A DNA stretch of 44,351 nucleotides from an uncultured Bacilli bacterium. Its GTDB lineage: Bacteria > Bacillota_I > Bacilli_A > RF39 > UBA660. The first letter of the stretch is position 1, and every line of letters starts with the position of its first letter. Of the stretch, positions 1-10,818 are shown piece after piece. Location of the stretch: the NCBI GenBank assembly GCA_947632395.1, contig CANRPA010000005.1, positions 1-44,351 of the forward strand, read 5' to 3'. Under the pieces are notes generated by a model. The model was not told where the DNA came from, searched no databases, and was given only the letters and a program-made list of their open reading frames with translations. The translations under genes and the position numbers were made by a program.

Positions 1-195
1 GTTATAGAATTAAATTATGATGTTAATTATAAATTTTCTTTTAATAAAACTGCTCCTCTTTTCAATCAAATAAATAATGACATAACTAGAAATTTAATCA
101 CTTATATTTATATTAATTATATAAACAAGGATAATAATATTAATCATTTTTTTGAAAATGAGATAAATGAAATTTTAAATGGAACAAATAATTAA
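1..195 (+). CDS. C-terminal part of an unidentified protein (truncated by window start)
   Basis: Frame 1 is open from base 1 to TAA at 193-195 (VIELNYDVNYKFSFNKTAPLFNQINN...EILNGTNN*), followed by an intrinsic terminator. Confidence 0.6.
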   Translation, partial: VIELNYDVNYKFSFNKTAPLFNQINNDITRNLITYIYINYINKDNNINHFFENEINEILNGTNN

Positions 196-219
196 TTATA
201 TAGTGATATTTAATAACAT

Positions 220-250
220 AAGCTTTTGAATTTTTTCAAAGGCTTTTTAT
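220..250 (+). terminator. Intrinsic terminator after the upstream gene
   Basis: AAGCTTTTGAA - tttt - TTCAAAGGCTT followed by a T run. Confidence 0.75.
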
Positions 251-397
251 ATTACTTACTATAAAACTCAAAAGTTAAATTAAAATAATATTGAGGGAAA
301 TATATTTACATAACCTATTATATTGCAATCAGACTTATTTCTGTTCTTAATAAAAAAGAGAAAAATTAACGAAATTTATAAAAAATGCAAAAAAGTG

Positions 398-426
398 TTG
401 ATTTTTATAATTAAATAGCGTATAAT
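398..426 (+). promoter_or_regulatory. Promoter of the S10-spc-alpha superoperon
   Basis: TTGATT - 17 bp - TATAAT, followed by a leader of about 130 nt before rpsJ. Confidence 0.75.
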
Positions 427-432
427 TTTTAT

Positions 433-555
433 ATGTGTGGCGTGCGTTGATGTGTAAGGTTGCTGATACACCAGGTTAAGTTGTTAGAAAAAATAATCTG
501 TGAATTAGGTTTTTACACGGAGCAAGTCTATACTAGATATAGGCGAAGGGAGGAT
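433..555 (+). ncRNA. Structured 5' leader of the S10 operon (candidate r-protein leader)
   Basis: GC-richer untranslated leader (GATACACCAGGTTAAG...TTTTTACACGGAGCAAG) between promoter and rpsJ RBS; resembles leaders seen upstream of Firmicute rpsJ; structure not computed. Confidence 0.4.
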
Positions 556-560
556 ACAAG

Positions 561-869
561 ATGTCAAAAACTAAAATTCGTATCAAATTAAAATCGTTTG
601 AACATAAAAGTTTAGACAAAGCTTGCGCTAAAATCGTTGAAACTGTTAAAAGAAATGGTGGTACAGTAGTTGGACCAGTTCCACTACCAACAGAAGTTGA
701 AAAAATCACTATCTTAAGAGCAGTTCACAAAGATAAAGATTCACGTGAGCAATTTGAGAGAAGAACACACAAAAGACTAGTAGATATCGTTGATCCATCA
801 AAGGAAACTATTGAAGCATTAGCTCATTTAGATATTCCAAGTGGTGTTGATATCAAAATAATTAAATAA
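561..869 (+). CDS. rpsJ: 30S ribosomal protein S10
   Basis: Characteristic S10 sequence ([36 protein letters not shown]); operon position. Confidence 0.98.
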   Translation: MSKTKIRIKLKSFEHKSLDKACAKIVETVKRNGGTVVGPVPLPTEVEKITILRAVHKDKDSREQFERRTHKRLVDIVDPSKETIEALAHLDIPSGVDIKIIK

Positions 870-880
870 GGAGGATATAT

Positions 881-1696
881 ATGAAAGGAATCTTAGGTCG
901 TAAAATTGGAATGACTCAAGTATTTACTGAATCTGGTAAATTAATTCCTGTAACTGTTGTTGAAGTTGAAAAAAATGTTGTAACACAAATTAAAACAAAA
1001 GAAAATGATGGTTATGATGCAATTCAATTAGGATTTGGAAATACAAGAGAAAAGTTAGCGACTAAAGCTTCTGCTGGACATACAGCAAAAGCACAAACTA
1101 CACCTAAGCGCTTCTTTAAAGAAATAAAAGGTGTAGATATCAATTCATATACTCTAGGACAAGAAATATCAGCTGATATTTTTACTCCAGGAGAAGTGGT
1201 TGATGTAACTGGAACTACTAAAGGAAAAGGGTTCCAAGGTGTTATTAAAAGACATGGACAAAGTAGAGGACCTATGGGACATGGTTCACATTATCATAGA
1301 AGACCAGGTTCAATGGGAACAATGAGACCAATGCGTGTTTTCAAAGGTAAAAAATTAGCAGGACATATGGGAACACTTACAGTAACAATTCAAAACTTAG
1401 AAATAGTTGCTGTAGATATTGAAAATAATGTAATATTAGTAAGCGGTAATATACCAGGACCTAAAAAAGGTTTAGTAGTTATCAAGAGTGCTGTTAAAGG
1501 TAATGGTAAAGTAAACGAAATGGAAAACTTAATTTCTTATGATGAACCAGTAGTAGTTGAAGAACCAACAACTGAAGAAACTACTACAAAAGAAACACCA
1601 GTGGTTGAAGAACCTATAGCAGAGGAAGAATCTACTGTTGAAGAAACAGAAAATGAAGAATCTGCAGTAGAAGAAACTACTAAGGAAGAAAATTAG
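881..1696 (+). CDS. rplC: 50S ribosomal protein L3 with acidic C-terminal extension
   Basis: [38 protein letters not shown]; Glu/Thr-rich tail after SYDEP. Confidence 0.98.
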   Translation: MKGILGRKIGMTQVFTESGKLIPVTVVEVEKNVVTQIKTKENDGYDAIQLGFGNTREKLATKASAGHTAKAQTTPKRFFKEIKGVDINSYTLGQEISADIFTPGEVVDVTGTTKGKGFQGVIKRHGQSRGPMGHGSHYHRRPGSMGTMRPMRVFKGKKLAGHMGTLTVTIQNLEIVAVDIENNVILVSGNIPGPKKGLVVIKSAVKGNGKVNEMENLISYDEPVVVEEPTTEETTTKETPVVEEPIAEEESTVEETENEESAVEETTKEEN

Positions 1697-1710
1697 TAGG
1701 GAGGATACAT

Positions 1711-2334
1711 ATGAACAAAATAGATGTATTAAACACAAATGGTGAAAAAGTAAAAGATATTACATTAAGTAAAGAAGTATTTGGTATTGTTCCAAATGAT
1801 GCAGTATTATACGATGCTATTAAATTAGCTCAAAATAATGCTCGTCAAGGTACTAGAGGAGTTAAAGGACGTTCTGATGTTTCTGGTGGAGGAAGAAAAC
1901 CATGGAGACAAAAAGGAACAGGTCGTGCTCGCCAAGGTTCAACTCGTGCACCACATTGGTATCATGGTGGTTGGGCATTTGGAAACCAAGTTAGAAATTA
2001 TGAAACTAAACAGAATAAAAAAGAAAGAATTATTGCTTTAAAATCTGCTTTAGCTTACAAAGTAATTAATAAAGAATTAATTATAGTTGATTCATTTGGA
2101 CTTGAATCAAATAAAACTAAAGATATGAAAAATATTTTAAATAACTTTAAAGTTGAAAGAAACGTATTAATAGTTGTTTCAGAATTAAATGATAATTTAA
2201 TATTAGCTACTCGTAATTTAAATAATGTTTTATTATTAGAAGCAAATGAAATCAACGTATTAGATTTAGTTTCTGCAAACTTAGTAATAGCAGAAGAAAG
2301 TGCTATTAAAGAAATAGAGGAGGCTTTAGCATAA
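1711..2334 (+). CDS. rplD: 50S ribosomal protein L4
   Basis: [29 protein letters not shown] motif. Confidence 0.98.
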   Translation: MNKIDVLNTNGEKVKDITLSKEVFGIVPNDAVLYDAIKLAQNNARQGTRGVKGRSDVSGGGRKPWRQKGTGRARQGSTRAPHWYHGGWAFGNQVRNYETKQNKKERIIALKSALAYKVINKELIIVDSFGLESNKTKDMKNILNNFKVERNVLIVVSELNDNLILATRNLNNVLLLEANEINVLDLVSANLVIAEESAIKEIEEALA

Positions 2335-2615
2335 TGAATAATTATAGAGATATAATAAAAGCTCCAATTATTACTGAAAAAACTGCAAATTTAAGCCAAA
2401 ATGGAAACATTGTAACTTTTAGTGTAGACCCTAAAGCTAATAAAACTCAAATTAAACAAGCTGTAGAAAAAATCTTTGATGTAAAAGTAGAAAGCGTAAA
2501 TACAATAAATGTTAAACCTAGAAAAAAAAGAGTAGGACGTTATGCTGGACTTACTAATAGAAAGAAAAAAGCTATAGTTACATTAAAAGAAGGAAGTTCA
2601 ATAGAACTTAACTAA
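2334..2615 (+). CDS. rplW: 50S ribosomal protein L23
   Basis: [13 protein letters not shown]...[21 protein letters not shown]. Confidence 0.98.
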   Translation: MNNYRDIIKAPIITEKTANLSQNGNIVTFSVDPKANKTQIKQAVEKIFDVKVESVNTINVKPRKKRVGRYAGLTNRKKKAIVTLKEGSSIELN

Positions 2616-2633
2616 TGTAAGGAGGGAATTAGA

Positions 2634-3464
2634 GTGGCAATCAAAAGTTATAAATCAACAACTAATGGTAGACGTGGAATGACTACTTTGGATAATACTG
2701 AATTAACTAAAGTAGCACCAGAAAAATCATTACTTGTTACATTAAAGAAAAATGGTGGTCGTAATAATCAAGGTAAAATAACTGTTCGTCATCAAGGCGG
2801 AGGAGCAAAAAGAAAATACCGTATTATTGATTTCAAAAGAGTTAAAGATGGTGTTGTAGGAACTGTAGCATCTATAGAATATGATCCAAACAGAACATCA
2901 AATATAGCTTTGATTAAATACGCAGATGGAGAAAAAACTTATATAATCGCTCCAAAAGGGTTAAAAGTTGGAGATAAAATTGAAAGTGGAGAAAAAGCAG
3001 ATATCAAAACTGGTAACTGTTTACCACTAGCAAATATTCCAGAAGGTACTTTAGTTCACTGTGTTGAATTAAAAGCTGGAAAAGGAGCACAAATGGCTCG
3101 TTCAGCAGGATCAAGTGTACAAATACTTGGTTTTGAAGGAAAATATGCATTACTACGTTTAACTAGTGGTGAAGTTCGTAAAGTATTAAGTACTTGCCGT
3201 GCAACTATTGGTGAAGTAGGAAATGAAGATAATGAATTAGTAAATTTAGGTAAAGCTGGTCGTAAAAGACATATGGGAATTCGTCCAACAGTTCGTGGAT
3301 CAGTTATGAATCCTAATGATCACCCTCATGGTGGTGGTGAAGGTAGAGCTCCAGTAGGACACAAAGGACCTCTTACACCTTGGGGAAAACCTGCACTTGG
3401 ATATAAAACTCGTAAAGGTAAAAAACAATCAGATGACTTAATAGTTCATCGCCGTAAAAAATAG
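2634..3464 (+). CDS. rplB: 50S ribosomal protein L2 (GTG start)
   Basis: [55 protein letters not shown]. Confidence 0.98.
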   Translation: MAIKSYKSTTNGRRGMTTLDNTELTKVAPEKSLLVTLKKNGGRNNQGKITVRHQGGGAKRKYRIIDFKRVKDGVVGTVASIEYDPNRTSNIALIKYADGEKTYIIAPKGLKVGDKIESGEKADIKTGNCLPLANIPEGTLVHCVELKAGKGAQMARSAGSSVQILGFEGKYALLRLTSGEVRKVLSTCRATIGEVGNEDNELVNLGKAGRKRHMGIRPTVRGSVMNPNDHPHGGGEGRAPVGHKGPLTPWGKPALGYKTRKGKKQSDDLIVHRRKK

Positions 3465-3480
3465 GAAAGGATGGTAACTA

Positions 3481-3753
3481 ATGACTAGGAGTTTAAAAAA
3501 AGGACCTTTTGCAGATGAAAGTCTAATGAAAAAAGTTCAAAAGGTAAATGAATCTGAAAAAAAAGAAGTTATAAAAACTTGGTCACGCCGTTCAACAATA
3601 TTTCCTGAATTTATAGGTAACACATTTGCAGTTCATAATGGAAAAGAATTTGTTCCAGTATATGTTACTGAAGATATGGTAGGACACAAATTAGGTGAAT
3701 TCGTTGCTACTCGTAAATTCGGTGGTCACGGTGATGACAAAGATAAAAAATAG
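3481..3753 (+). CDS. rpsS: 30S ribosomal protein S19
   Basis: [28 protein letters not shown]. Confidence 0.98.
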   Translation: MTRSLKKGPFADESLMKKVQKVNESEKKEVIKTWSRRSTIFPEFIGNTFAVHNGKEFVPVYVTEDMVGHKLGEFVATRKFGGHGDDKDKK

Positions 3754-3777
3754 AAAAACCTAGGAAGGAAGGAATTT

Positions 3778-4113
3778 ATGGAAGCAAGAGCAATCGCAAA
3801 AGGGCTTAGAATCCCTCCACGCAAAGCACGACTAGTAATTGATTTAGTACGTGGTAAAGACGTGGCAGAAGCAGAAAAAATTTGTAGTAATTACAATAGT
3901 GAAGCTGCTAGATTAACTTTAAAAGTGTTAACTTCAGCAGTAGCAAATGCTTGTAACAACTTAGGTTTAGATAAAACTAAATTATATGTTAGTAAAGCAT
4001 ATGTTGATGAAGGTCAAACATTGAAAAGAATGAATTTTGGTTCTCGTGGACATATAGATCCAATAAAAAAGAGAACATGTCATATTACAATTGTTGTAAG
4101 TGAAAAAAACTAA
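3778..4113 (+). CDS. rplV: 50S ribosomal protein L22
   Basis: IPPRKARLVIDLVRGKDV, MNFGSRGHIDPIKKRTCHITIVV. Confidence 0.98.
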   Translation: MEARAIAKGLRIPPRKARLVIDLVRGKDVAEAEKICSNYNSEAARLTLKVLTSAVANACNNLGLDKTKLYVSKAYVDEGQTLKRMNFGSRGHIDPIKKRTCHITIVVSEKN

Positions 4114-4131
4114 GGTAAAGGAGGAAAACTT

Positions 4132-4809
4132 GTGGGTCAAAAAGTTAGTCCAGTGGGACTTAGAATAGGCGTTAACAAATCTTGGCAATCAACTTGGTAT
4201 GCAGAAGGAAAAGATAATGCTAAGTATATTAAAAATGATGACAAGATTCGTAAAATGTTAGAGAAAAAACTAAAAGACGCATCAGTTTCAAGTATTCTTA
4301 TTGAAAGAGACACTAAGAAGACTAATGTTGTTATAAATACAGCTAAACCTGGAGTTGTTATTGGTCATGGTGGAGATGAAATTGATAAACTTAAAAATGA
4401 ATTGTCAAAACTAGTAGATGAAAATATTCAAATTTCAATAAAAGAAGTTAAAAATCCAGATTTAGATGCTGCACTAGTTGCAGAAAATATCGCACGCCAA
4501 ATAGAAGGTCGTGTATCATTTAGAATAGCTCAAAAAAGAGCAATTAGAAATACAATGAAAGCAGGAGCAAAAGGAATTACAACTTCTGTGTCTGGACGTT
4601 TAGGAGGAGCTGATATGGCTCGTACTGAAGGATATACAGAAGGTAGCGTTCCTCGTCATACTTTAAGATCTGATATTGATTATGCTTGGAAAGAAGCAAA
4701 TACTACTTATGGTAAAATTGGTGTAAAAGTATGGATTTGCAAAGGTGAAATACTTCCTGCAAAAAATAAGGGAGGTAATCAAGATGGCAGTAATTCCAAA
4801 AAGAACTAA
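4132..4809 (+). CDS. rpsC: 30S ribosomal protein S3 (GTG start)
   Basis: [26 protein letters not shown]-like [11 protein letters not shown]; overlaps rplP start. Confidence 0.98.
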   Translation: MGQKVSPVGLRIGVNKSWQSTWYAEGKDNAKYIKNDDKIRKMLEKKLKDASVSSILIERDTKKTNVVINTAKPGVVIGHGGDEIDKLKNELSKLVDENIQISIKEVKNPDLDAALVAENIARQIEGRVSFRIAQKRAIRNTMKAGAKGITTSVSGRLGGADMARTEGYTEGSVPRHTLRSDIDYAWKEANTTYGKIGVKVWICKGEILPAKNKGGNQDGSNSKKN

Positions 4810-5212
4810 ACATCGTTGCGTACATAGACTTCCTTATGATGGAAAAGCAAAAGGAAATACAGAGTTACACTTCGGTGAATATGGTTTAATGGCACTTGAA
4901 GGAGCTTGGATTACAGATAGACAAATCGAAGCTGCCAGAATTGCTATGACTCGTTATATGAAACGTGGAGGAAAAGTTTGGATAAATATATTTCCACATC
5001 TTTCATTAACTAAAAAACCACTTGAAACTCGTCAAGGTAAAGGTAAAGGTTCTCATGATGCATGGGTTGCAGTAGTTAAACAAGGAAAAATTATGTTTGA
5101 AATAGCTGAAGTTGAAGAAGCTATAGCACGTGAAGCATTAAGACTTGCTATGCATAAACTTCCTGTCAAATGTAAATTTGTAAAAAAAGAAAGTGGTGAA
5201 AGTAATGACTAA
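4784..5212 (+). CDS. rplP: 50S ribosomal protein L16
   Basis: Start moved to [15 protein letters not shown], preceded by AAGGGAGG; classic L16 sequence. Confidence 0.97.
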   Translation: MAVIPKRTKHRCVHRLPYDGKAKGNTELHFGEYGLMALEGAWITDRQIEAARIAMTRYMKRGGKVWINIFPHLSLTKKPLETRQGKGKGSHDAWVAVVKQGKIMFEIAEVEEAIAREALRLAMHKLPVKCKFVKKESGESND

Positions 5213-5399
5213 CAAAGAAATAAGAGAATTATCTAATGAGGAAATACTTTCAAAAATTGAAGAATCAAAAGAAGAATTATTTAACTTACGTTTGAAACAA
5301 GCAACAGGATCTTTAGAAAAACCTTCAAGAATAACAGAATTAAGAAAGTTAGTTGCACGTATGAAAACAATCTTACGTGAAAGAGAATTAACTAAATAA
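5205..5399 (+). CDS. rpmC: 50S ribosomal protein L29
   Basis: [18 protein letters not shown]...[20 protein letters not shown]; start moved to the internal ATG. Confidence 0.96.
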   Translation: MTNKEIRELSNEEILSKIEESKEELFNLRLKQATGSLEKPSRITELRKLVARMKTILRERELTK

Positions 5400-5410
5400 T
5401 AGGAGGAAAT

Positions 5411-5671
5411 ATGGAAGAAAAAAGAGCACACGAATTAGTTGGAACTGTTGTAAGTGATGTAAACGATAAAACTATTACAGTTTTAGTAGAAACTTACAAA
5501 AATGATAGATTATATAAAAAACGAGTTAAATATTCTAAAAAATATACTGCACATGATGAAAAGAACGAAGCTAAAAAAGGTGATAAAGTCCTTATAGCTG
5601 AAACAAGACCATTATCAAAAACTAAACATTTCCGTTTAGTAAAAGTTATAGAAAAAGCAATTATTTTATAA
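5411..5671 (+). CDS. rpsQ: 30S ribosomal protein S17
   Basis: [33 protein letters not shown]. Confidence 0.97.
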   Translation: MEEKRAHELVGTVVSDVNDKTITVLVETYKNDRLYKKRVKYSKKYTAHDEKNEAKKGDKVLIAETRPLSKTKHFRLVKVIEKAIIL

Positions 5672-5696
5672 TTGAACGAGTGAAGGAGGATAATAT

Positions 5697-6065
5697 ATGA
5701 TTCAACAAGAAAGCCGTTTAAAAGTAGCTGACAACTCAGGAGCAAGAGAATTATCTGTAATTCGTGTTCTTGGAGGCTCAAAAGTTAAAACTGGAAATAT
5801 TGGAGATATAGTAGTTGCTACTGTAAAAAAAGCAACACCTAATGGAACTGTTGACAAAGGTAAAGTTGTTAAAGCAGTTGTAGTTAGAAGTAAATTTGGT
5901 CTAAGAAGAGAAGATGGATCATACATCAAATTTGATGATAACGCTGCTGTTATTGTTAAAGAAGATAAGAGTCCAGTTGGAACTCGTGTATTTGGACCAG
6001 TAGCACGTGAATTACGTGATTTAGGTTTTAATAAAATCATATCACTAGCTAAAGAAGTGTTATAG
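5697..6065 (+). CDS. rplN: 50S ribosomal protein L14
   Basis: [28 protein letters not shown]. Confidence 0.98.
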   Translation: MIQQESRLKVADNSGARELSVIRVLGGSKVKTGNIGDIVVATVKKATPNGTVDKGKVVKAVVVRSKFGLRREDGSYIKFDDNAAVIVKEDKSPVGTRVFGPVARELRDLGFNKIISLAKEVL

Positions 6066-6082
6066 AGTTTGGAGGCAGAAAG

Positions 6083-6391
6083 ATGAATTTTAAAACTGGA
6101 GATAAAGTAGTTGTCATTTCTGGTAAGGATAAAGGTAAAGAAGGAAAAATCATAAGTGTATTACGTAACGAAAATAGAGTAGTTGTTGAGGGAATTAACA
6201 TGGTAAAAAAACATGTTAAAGGAAATGGACAACAAGCTGGAAGCATCAATGATGTAGAGGCACCTATTCATGCTTCAAACGTAATGATTATAGATCCTAA
6301 AACTAAAAAGCCTACTAGAATAGGACACAGTGTAAATAAAGACGGAAAGAAAATTAGAGTAACTAAAAAATCTAATTCAAGTCTTGATTAA
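6083..6391 (+). CDS. rplX: 50S ribosomal protein L24
   Basis: [20 protein letters not shown] (KOW). Confidence 0.97.
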   Translation: MNFKTGDKVVVISGKDKGKEGKIISVLRNENRVVVEGINMVKKHVKGNGQQAGSINDVEAPIHASNVMIIDPKTKKPTRIGHSVNKDGKKIRVTKKSNSSLD

Positions 6392-6408
6392 TTGGAAGGA
6401 GGGTATAT

Positions 6409-6948
6409 ATGAACCGCCTAAAAGAAAAGTATGTTAAAACAATCGTATCCGATTTAATGAGTAAACATAATTATAAAAATATTATGGAAGTACCTAAATT
6501 AGAGAAAATCGTAGTTAATATTGGTTGTGGAGATGCTACTTCTAATTCTAAATTATTAGAAGCTGCTATGAAAGATCTTGAAATAATAACAGGACAAAAA
6601 CCAGTTGCTACAAAAGCTAAAAAATCAATAGCAGGATTTAAACTTAGACAAGGTCAAGCTATTGGTTGTAAGGTAACTTTACGTGGGGATAATATGTATA
6701 ACTTCTTAGATAAATTAATTAGTATTACATTACCTCGTGTAAGAGATTTTAGAGGTATATCTAATAAGGCATTTGATGGGAGAGGTAATTATACGTTAGG
6801 TTTAACTGAACAATTAATATTCCCAGAAATCGAATATGATAATGTAGTTAAAGTACGTGGTATGGACATAGTTTTTGTAACAAGTGCAAAAACTGATGCT
6901 GAAGCGTTAGAACTCTTAAAAGGTTTCGGAATGCCATTTAAGAAATAA
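6409..6948 (+). CDS. rplE: 50S ribosomal protein L5
   Basis: [39 protein letters not shown]. Confidence 0.98.
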   Translation: MNRLKEKYVKTIVSDLMSKHNYKNIMEVPKLEKIVVNIGCGDATSNSKLLEAAMKDLEIITGQKPVATKAKKSIAGFKLRQGQAIGCKVTLRGDNMYNFLDKLISITLPRVRDFRGISNKAFDGRGNYTLGLTEQLIFPEIEYDNVVKVRGMDIVFVTSAKTDAEALELLKGFGMPFKK

Positions 6949-6963
6949 ACTTAGGAGGAAATT

Positions 6964-7149
6964 ATGGCTAAGAAAAGTATGAAAATAAAAGCTAGCCGCG
7001 AACCAAAATTTGAAGTACGTAGATATACTCGTTGCAGTCGTTGTGGACGTCCACATGCTGTATTAAAAAAATACGGAATATGCAGAATTTGTTTTCGTGA
7101 ATTAGCTTACAAGGGACAAATACCAGGGATGAAAAAATCAAGCTGGTAG
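6964..7149 (+). CDS. rpsZ: 30S ribosomal protein S14, zinc-binding type (S14p/Z)
   Basis: 61 aa; [38 protein letters not shown]. Confidence 0.97.
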   Translation: MAKKSMKIKASREPKFEVRRYTRCSRCGRPHAVLKKYGICRICFRELAYKGQIPGMKKSSW

Positions 7150-7171
7150 TTGATAAGAGAAGGAGGATATT

Positions 7172-7564
7172 ATGGTAACAGATCCAATCGCAGATATGCT
7201 TACTCGTATTCGTAATGCAAATCAAATGCGATATAAAGAAGTTGAAGTTCCCGCTTCAAAAATAAAGAATGAAATCGCTAGAATATTAAAATCTGAAGGA
7301 TTTATAACTGACTATAAAGTAAAGAAAAATAATATTCAAGACATCCTTGTTTTATCACTTAAATATGTAGACAAGGAACGTGTAATTACTGGACTTAAGA
7401 GAATTTCTAAACCAGGATTACGTGTATATGCAAAAGCAGAAGAAGTTCCTACAGTATTAAATGGACTTGGTATAGCAATTATCTCAACATCTAAAGGTGT
7501 TATGACAGATAAAGAAGCTAGAAAAGAATCATTAGGTGGAGAAGTTCTTGCTTATGTTTGGTAG
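7172..7564 (+). CDS. rpsH: 30S ribosomal protein S8
   Basis: [33 protein letters not shown]. Confidence 0.98.
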   Translation: MVTDPIADMLTRIRNANQMRYKEVEVPASKIKNEIARILKSEGFITDYKVKKNNIQDILVLSLKYVDKERVITGLKRISKPGLRVYAKAEEVPTVLNGLGIAIISTSKGVMTDKEARKESLGGEVLAYVW

Positions 7565-7579
7565 AAAGGAAGGAATCTT

Positions 7580-8113
7580 ATGAGTCGAGTTGGAAATAGA
7601 AAATTAAAAATACCAACTGGTGTAACTGTAGCCGTAGATGGAAATGTTGTTACTGTAAAAGGACCAAAAGGTGAACTTTCTACTGTAATAAATGAAAATA
7701 TTACTGTTAATGTAAATGATAATGAAGTTACTTTAACAAGAAAAAATGATAATTTTAAAAATTTTCATGGTACAGCTAATGCAAATATTAGAAATATGAT
7801 AATTGGTGTAACACAAGGATTTGAAAAAAAATTAGAATCTGTTGGTGTTGGTTATCGTTTTCAAATAAAAGGTGCACAGTTAGTAGTAACAGCTGGTTAT
7901 TCACATCCTGTTAATGTTGATGTTCCAGAAGGAATTAAATTAGAAAGTCCAAGTAATACAGAATTATTTATAAGAGGAATAGATAAACAATTAGTAGGAG
8001 AATTTGCAGCTAATGTAAGAAAAATTAGAAAACCTGAGCCATACAAAGGAAAAGGTATTCGTTATGCTGACGAACATATTCGTCGTAAAGAAGGAAAGAA
8101 AGCTTCTAAATAG
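7580..8113 (+). CDS. rplF: 50S ribosomal protein L6
   Basis: [39 protein letters not shown]. Confidence 0.98.
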   Translation: MSRVGNRKLKIPTGVTVAVDGNVVTVKGPKGELSTVINENITVNVNDNEVTLTRKNDNFKNFHGTANANIRNMIIGVTQGFEKKLESVGVGYRFQIKGAQLVVTAGYSHPVNVDVPEGIKLESPSNTELFIRGIDKQLVGEFAANVRKIRKPEPYKGKGIRYADEHIRRKEGKKASK

Positions 8114-8133
8114 TTAGAGTAAAGGAGAGAGTT

Positions 8134-8496
8134 ATGATCAAAAAAGTAGACCGTAATAGCGCTCGTGTTTCAAGACATGAACGTGTTAGAAATAAAGTAG
8201 TTGGTACATCAAGCGTTCCTAGATTGAATGTATATAGATCAAACAGTAATATTTTTGCTCAAATCATTGATGACGAAGCTTCTAAAACTTTAGTAAGTGC
8301 TTCTTCTATAGACAAAGAATTAAAACTTGAAAATGGTGGAAATATCGAAGCCGCACAAAAAGTAGGAGAATTGCTTGCTAAAAGAGCTAAAAAAGCAAAA
8401 ATATCAAAAGTAGTTTTCGATAGAGGTGGATATCTTTATCATGGACGTGTTGAAGCTTTAGCAAACGCAGCACGTGAAAACGGACTAGAATTCTAA
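8134..8496 (+). CDS. rplR: 50S ribosomal protein L18
   Basis: [45 protein letters not shown]. Confidence 0.98.
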   Translation: MIKKVDRNSARVSRHERVRNKVVGTSSVPRLNVYRSNSNIFAQIIDDEASKTLVSASSIDKELKLENGGNIEAAQKVGELLAKRAKKAKISKVVFDRGGYLYHGRVEALANAARENGLEF

Positions 8497-8506
8497 TAGG
8501 AGGGTA

Positions 8507-9121
8507 ATGATGGAAAAAGAAATCGAAAAGGATCTTGAAGTAAAAGATACTGAAAATACTGAGAAATCAGAAAAAGTAGAAAAAACTGATAGAAAACCTC
8601 GTAAATCAAATGGTGAAAAACGTAGTCCACGTCAAAGACAACCAAAACTTTATGAAGAAGAAGTAATATCTATCGGACGTGTTACAAAAGTAACAAAAGG
8701 TGGACGTCATTTCCGCTTCTCAGCAGTTGTAGTAGTTGGAGATAAAAAAGGTAGAGTTGGACTTGGTACTGGAAAATCAAATGAAGTTCCAGATGCAATA
8801 AAAAAAGCAAGTCAAGCTGCAGCTAAAAATGTCGTAAAAGTATCTATAGTTGATGAGCGTACAATACCACATGAAGCAATTGGCGTATGTGGCGCAAGTA
8901 AAGTTATGTTAAAACCTGCTAATAAAGGTACAGGAGTTAAAGCTGGAGGACCAGTTAGATCAGTACTAGAAATGGCTGGTGTTAAAGATATCTTATCTAA
9001 ATCATTAGGATCAAGTACAAAAGTTAATATGGCATATGCAACACTTGAAGCATTAAAATCACAAAAAACATTAGAAGAAGTAGCTCGCCTACGTGGAAAA
9101 AAAGTAGAGGAGATTAGATAA
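8507..9121 (+). CDS. rpsE: 30S ribosomal protein S5 with charged N-terminal extension
   Basis: [57 protein letters not shown]; about 48 aa Glu/Lys/Arg-rich N-term. Confidence 0.98.
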   Translation: MMEKEIEKDLEVKDTENTEKSEKVEKTDRKPRKSNGEKRSPRQRQPKLYEEEVISIGRVTKVTKGGRHFRFSAVVVVGDKKGRVGLGTGKSNEVPDAIKKASQAAAKNVVKVSIVDERTIPHEAIGVCGASKVMLKPANKGTGVKAGGPVRSVLEMAGVKDILSKSLGSSTKVNMAYATLEALKSQKTLEEVARLRGKKVEEIR

Positions 9122-9122
9122 T

Positions 9123-9566
9123 ATGAAATTACATGAATTACGTCCAAGTGAAGGTGCTTTTAAAACTAATAAAAGAGTTGGTCGTGGAGTAGCTTCAGGA
9201 CATGGAAAAACTAGTGGTAAAGGACATAAAGGACAAAATGCTAGAAGTGGCGGAGGAGTAAGACCTGGATTTGAAGGTGGACAATTACCATTATTCAGAC
9301 GTTTACCAAAAAGAGGTTTCTCAAACGCTATGTTTAAAGTTGAATATGCTACAATTAATGTAAGTGATTTAGAAAAATTTGAAAATGGAGCAGTTGTTAC
9401 TCCAGAATTATTAAAAGAAATGGGAATATTAAAAAAACAACTTGCAGGAGTTAAAATATTAGGTAATGGTGAATTAACTAAAAAATTAACTGTAAAAGCA
9501 AATAAATTCTCAAAATCAGCAATTGAAAAAATAGAAGCGATAGGTGGAAAAGCTGAGGTGATTTAA
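9123..9566 (+). CDS. rplO: 50S ribosomal protein L15
   Basis: [45 protein letters not shown]. Confidence 0.98.
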   Translation: MKLHELRPSEGAFKTNKRVGRGVASGHGKTSGKGHKGQNARSGGGVRPGFEGGQLPLFRRLPKRGFSNAMFKVEYATINVSDLEKFENGAVVTPELLKEMGILKKQLAGVKILGNGELTKKLTVKANKFSKSAIEKIEAIGGKAEVI

Positions 9567-9567
9567 T

Positions 9568-10818
9568 ATGTTTGGAAGCGTCAAACAAATATTTACTTCA
9601 AAAAATCGTGATTTGTTAAAAAGAGTTTTATTCACATTATTCGCTTTACTAATATTTAAAATTGGAACAGCTATAGTTGTTCCAGGGGTTAATGTTAGTA
9701 CTTCGGGAATGTCATTTTTGGAAATAATAAATGCTATGAGTGGTGGAGCATTCTCAAATGCATCAATATTTGCACTTGGTGTTACACCATATATAACAGC
9801 GCAAATCATAATTCAATTATTATGTGCAGATATAGTTCCATATTTAGCAGAATTATCAAAACAAGGTGGCGTTGGTAGAAGAAAATTAAACCAAATAACT
9901 AGAGTTACAGGTATATGCCTTGGCTTTTTACAAGGATACCTATATTCATTTGCATATATAGGAAATGGAACTGCAATGGATTATATATTATATTCATTAA
10001 TTCTAACTGCAGGTACAGCACTTCTTATGTGGATAGCAGATGAAATAACTCTAAAAGGTATTGGAAATGGAATGTCATTGATAATAATGGCTGGTATTAT
10101 AAGTGTTTTACCTGGAATGTTTAAAGATTTATGGGTAGAATTAACAGTTAAAGGATTTTTAGGAATAATGACGTTTATTGCTTTTGTATTAGTATTTTTA
10201 GCGATTGTAGTAGGTGTTATTTATGTTGAAACAGCAGAAAGAAGAATACCTATTCAATATGCTAATAAATCAACTAGTACTTTAGGTAAGCAAAGTTATA
10301 TTCCATTTAAATTAAATAGTGCAGGAGTTATGCCAGTAATATTTGCATCTGCATTACTTTCAATACCACAAATTTTATCCGCAGTTATAAAGAAAGATGG
10401 TTTTACATTATTTGTACAAAAGTATTTATCATATACTAATGGTACAGGACTAATTTTATATATAATATTAATCTTTGTATTTGCATATTTATATACATTT
10501 ATGCAACTTAAACCCAAAGAAATGTCTGATAATTTAAATCAAAATGGCGGATACATACCAGGTATAAGACCAGGTAATGAAACTATAAAATATATAAACA
10601 CAGTGTTAACTAGAATAACAATTGTTGGTGCATCATTTTTAACATTGCTTGCAATACTTCCAATATTGTTTGATAAATTTTCTAATTTAGCAACTCAAGT
10701 TACTATTAGTGGTACAGGATTACTTATCGTAGTTGGAGTTGCACTTGAAATATTTAAACAATTTGAAAGTCAATTAATAAGTAGGACTTATACTAGAGGT
10801 AGGAGAGGAAGAAAATGA
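9568..10818 (+). CDS. secY: Protein translocase subunit SecY
   Basis: Multi-TM; LGVTPYITAQIIIQLL, AERRIPIQYA, IPFKLNSAGVMPVIFASALLSIP, GIRPG. Confidence 0.98.
   Translation: MFGSVKQIFTSKNRDLLKRVLFTLFALLIFKIGTAIVVPGVNVSTSGMSFLEIINAMSGGAFSNASIFALGVTPYITAQIIIQLLCADIVPYLAELSKQGGVGRRKLNQITRVTGICLGFLQGYLYSFAYIGNGTAMDYILYSLILTAGTALLMWIADEITLKGIGNGMSLIIMAGIISVLPGMFKDLWVELTVKGFLGIMTFIAFVLVFLAIVVGVIYVETAERRIPIQYANKSTSTLGKQSYIPFKLNSAGVMPVIFASALLSIPQILSAVIKKDGFTLFVQKYLSYTNGTGLILYIILIFVFAYLYTFMQLKPKEMSDNLNQNGGYIPGIRPGNETIKYINTVLTRITIVGASFLTLLAILPILFDKFSNLATQVTISGTGLLIVVGVALEIFKQFESQLISRTYTRGRRGRK

Noticed and set aside
1529-1738. Minus-strand 69-aa ORF antisense to the rplC tail
   Set aside because: Cys/Phe/Ser-rich product is the shadow of the low-complexity Glu/Thr codons on the + strand; no RBS or family resemblance
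1838-2041. Alternative-frame + strand ORF inside rplD
   Set aside because: Fully inside a confident ribosomal gene in another frame
5702-6040. Minus-strand 112-aa ORF antisense to rplN, and similar shadows at 8812-9147, 9516-9809 and 13420-13710
   Set aside because: Antisense to well-recognised ribosomal protein/secY/rpoA genes with no independent coding evidence
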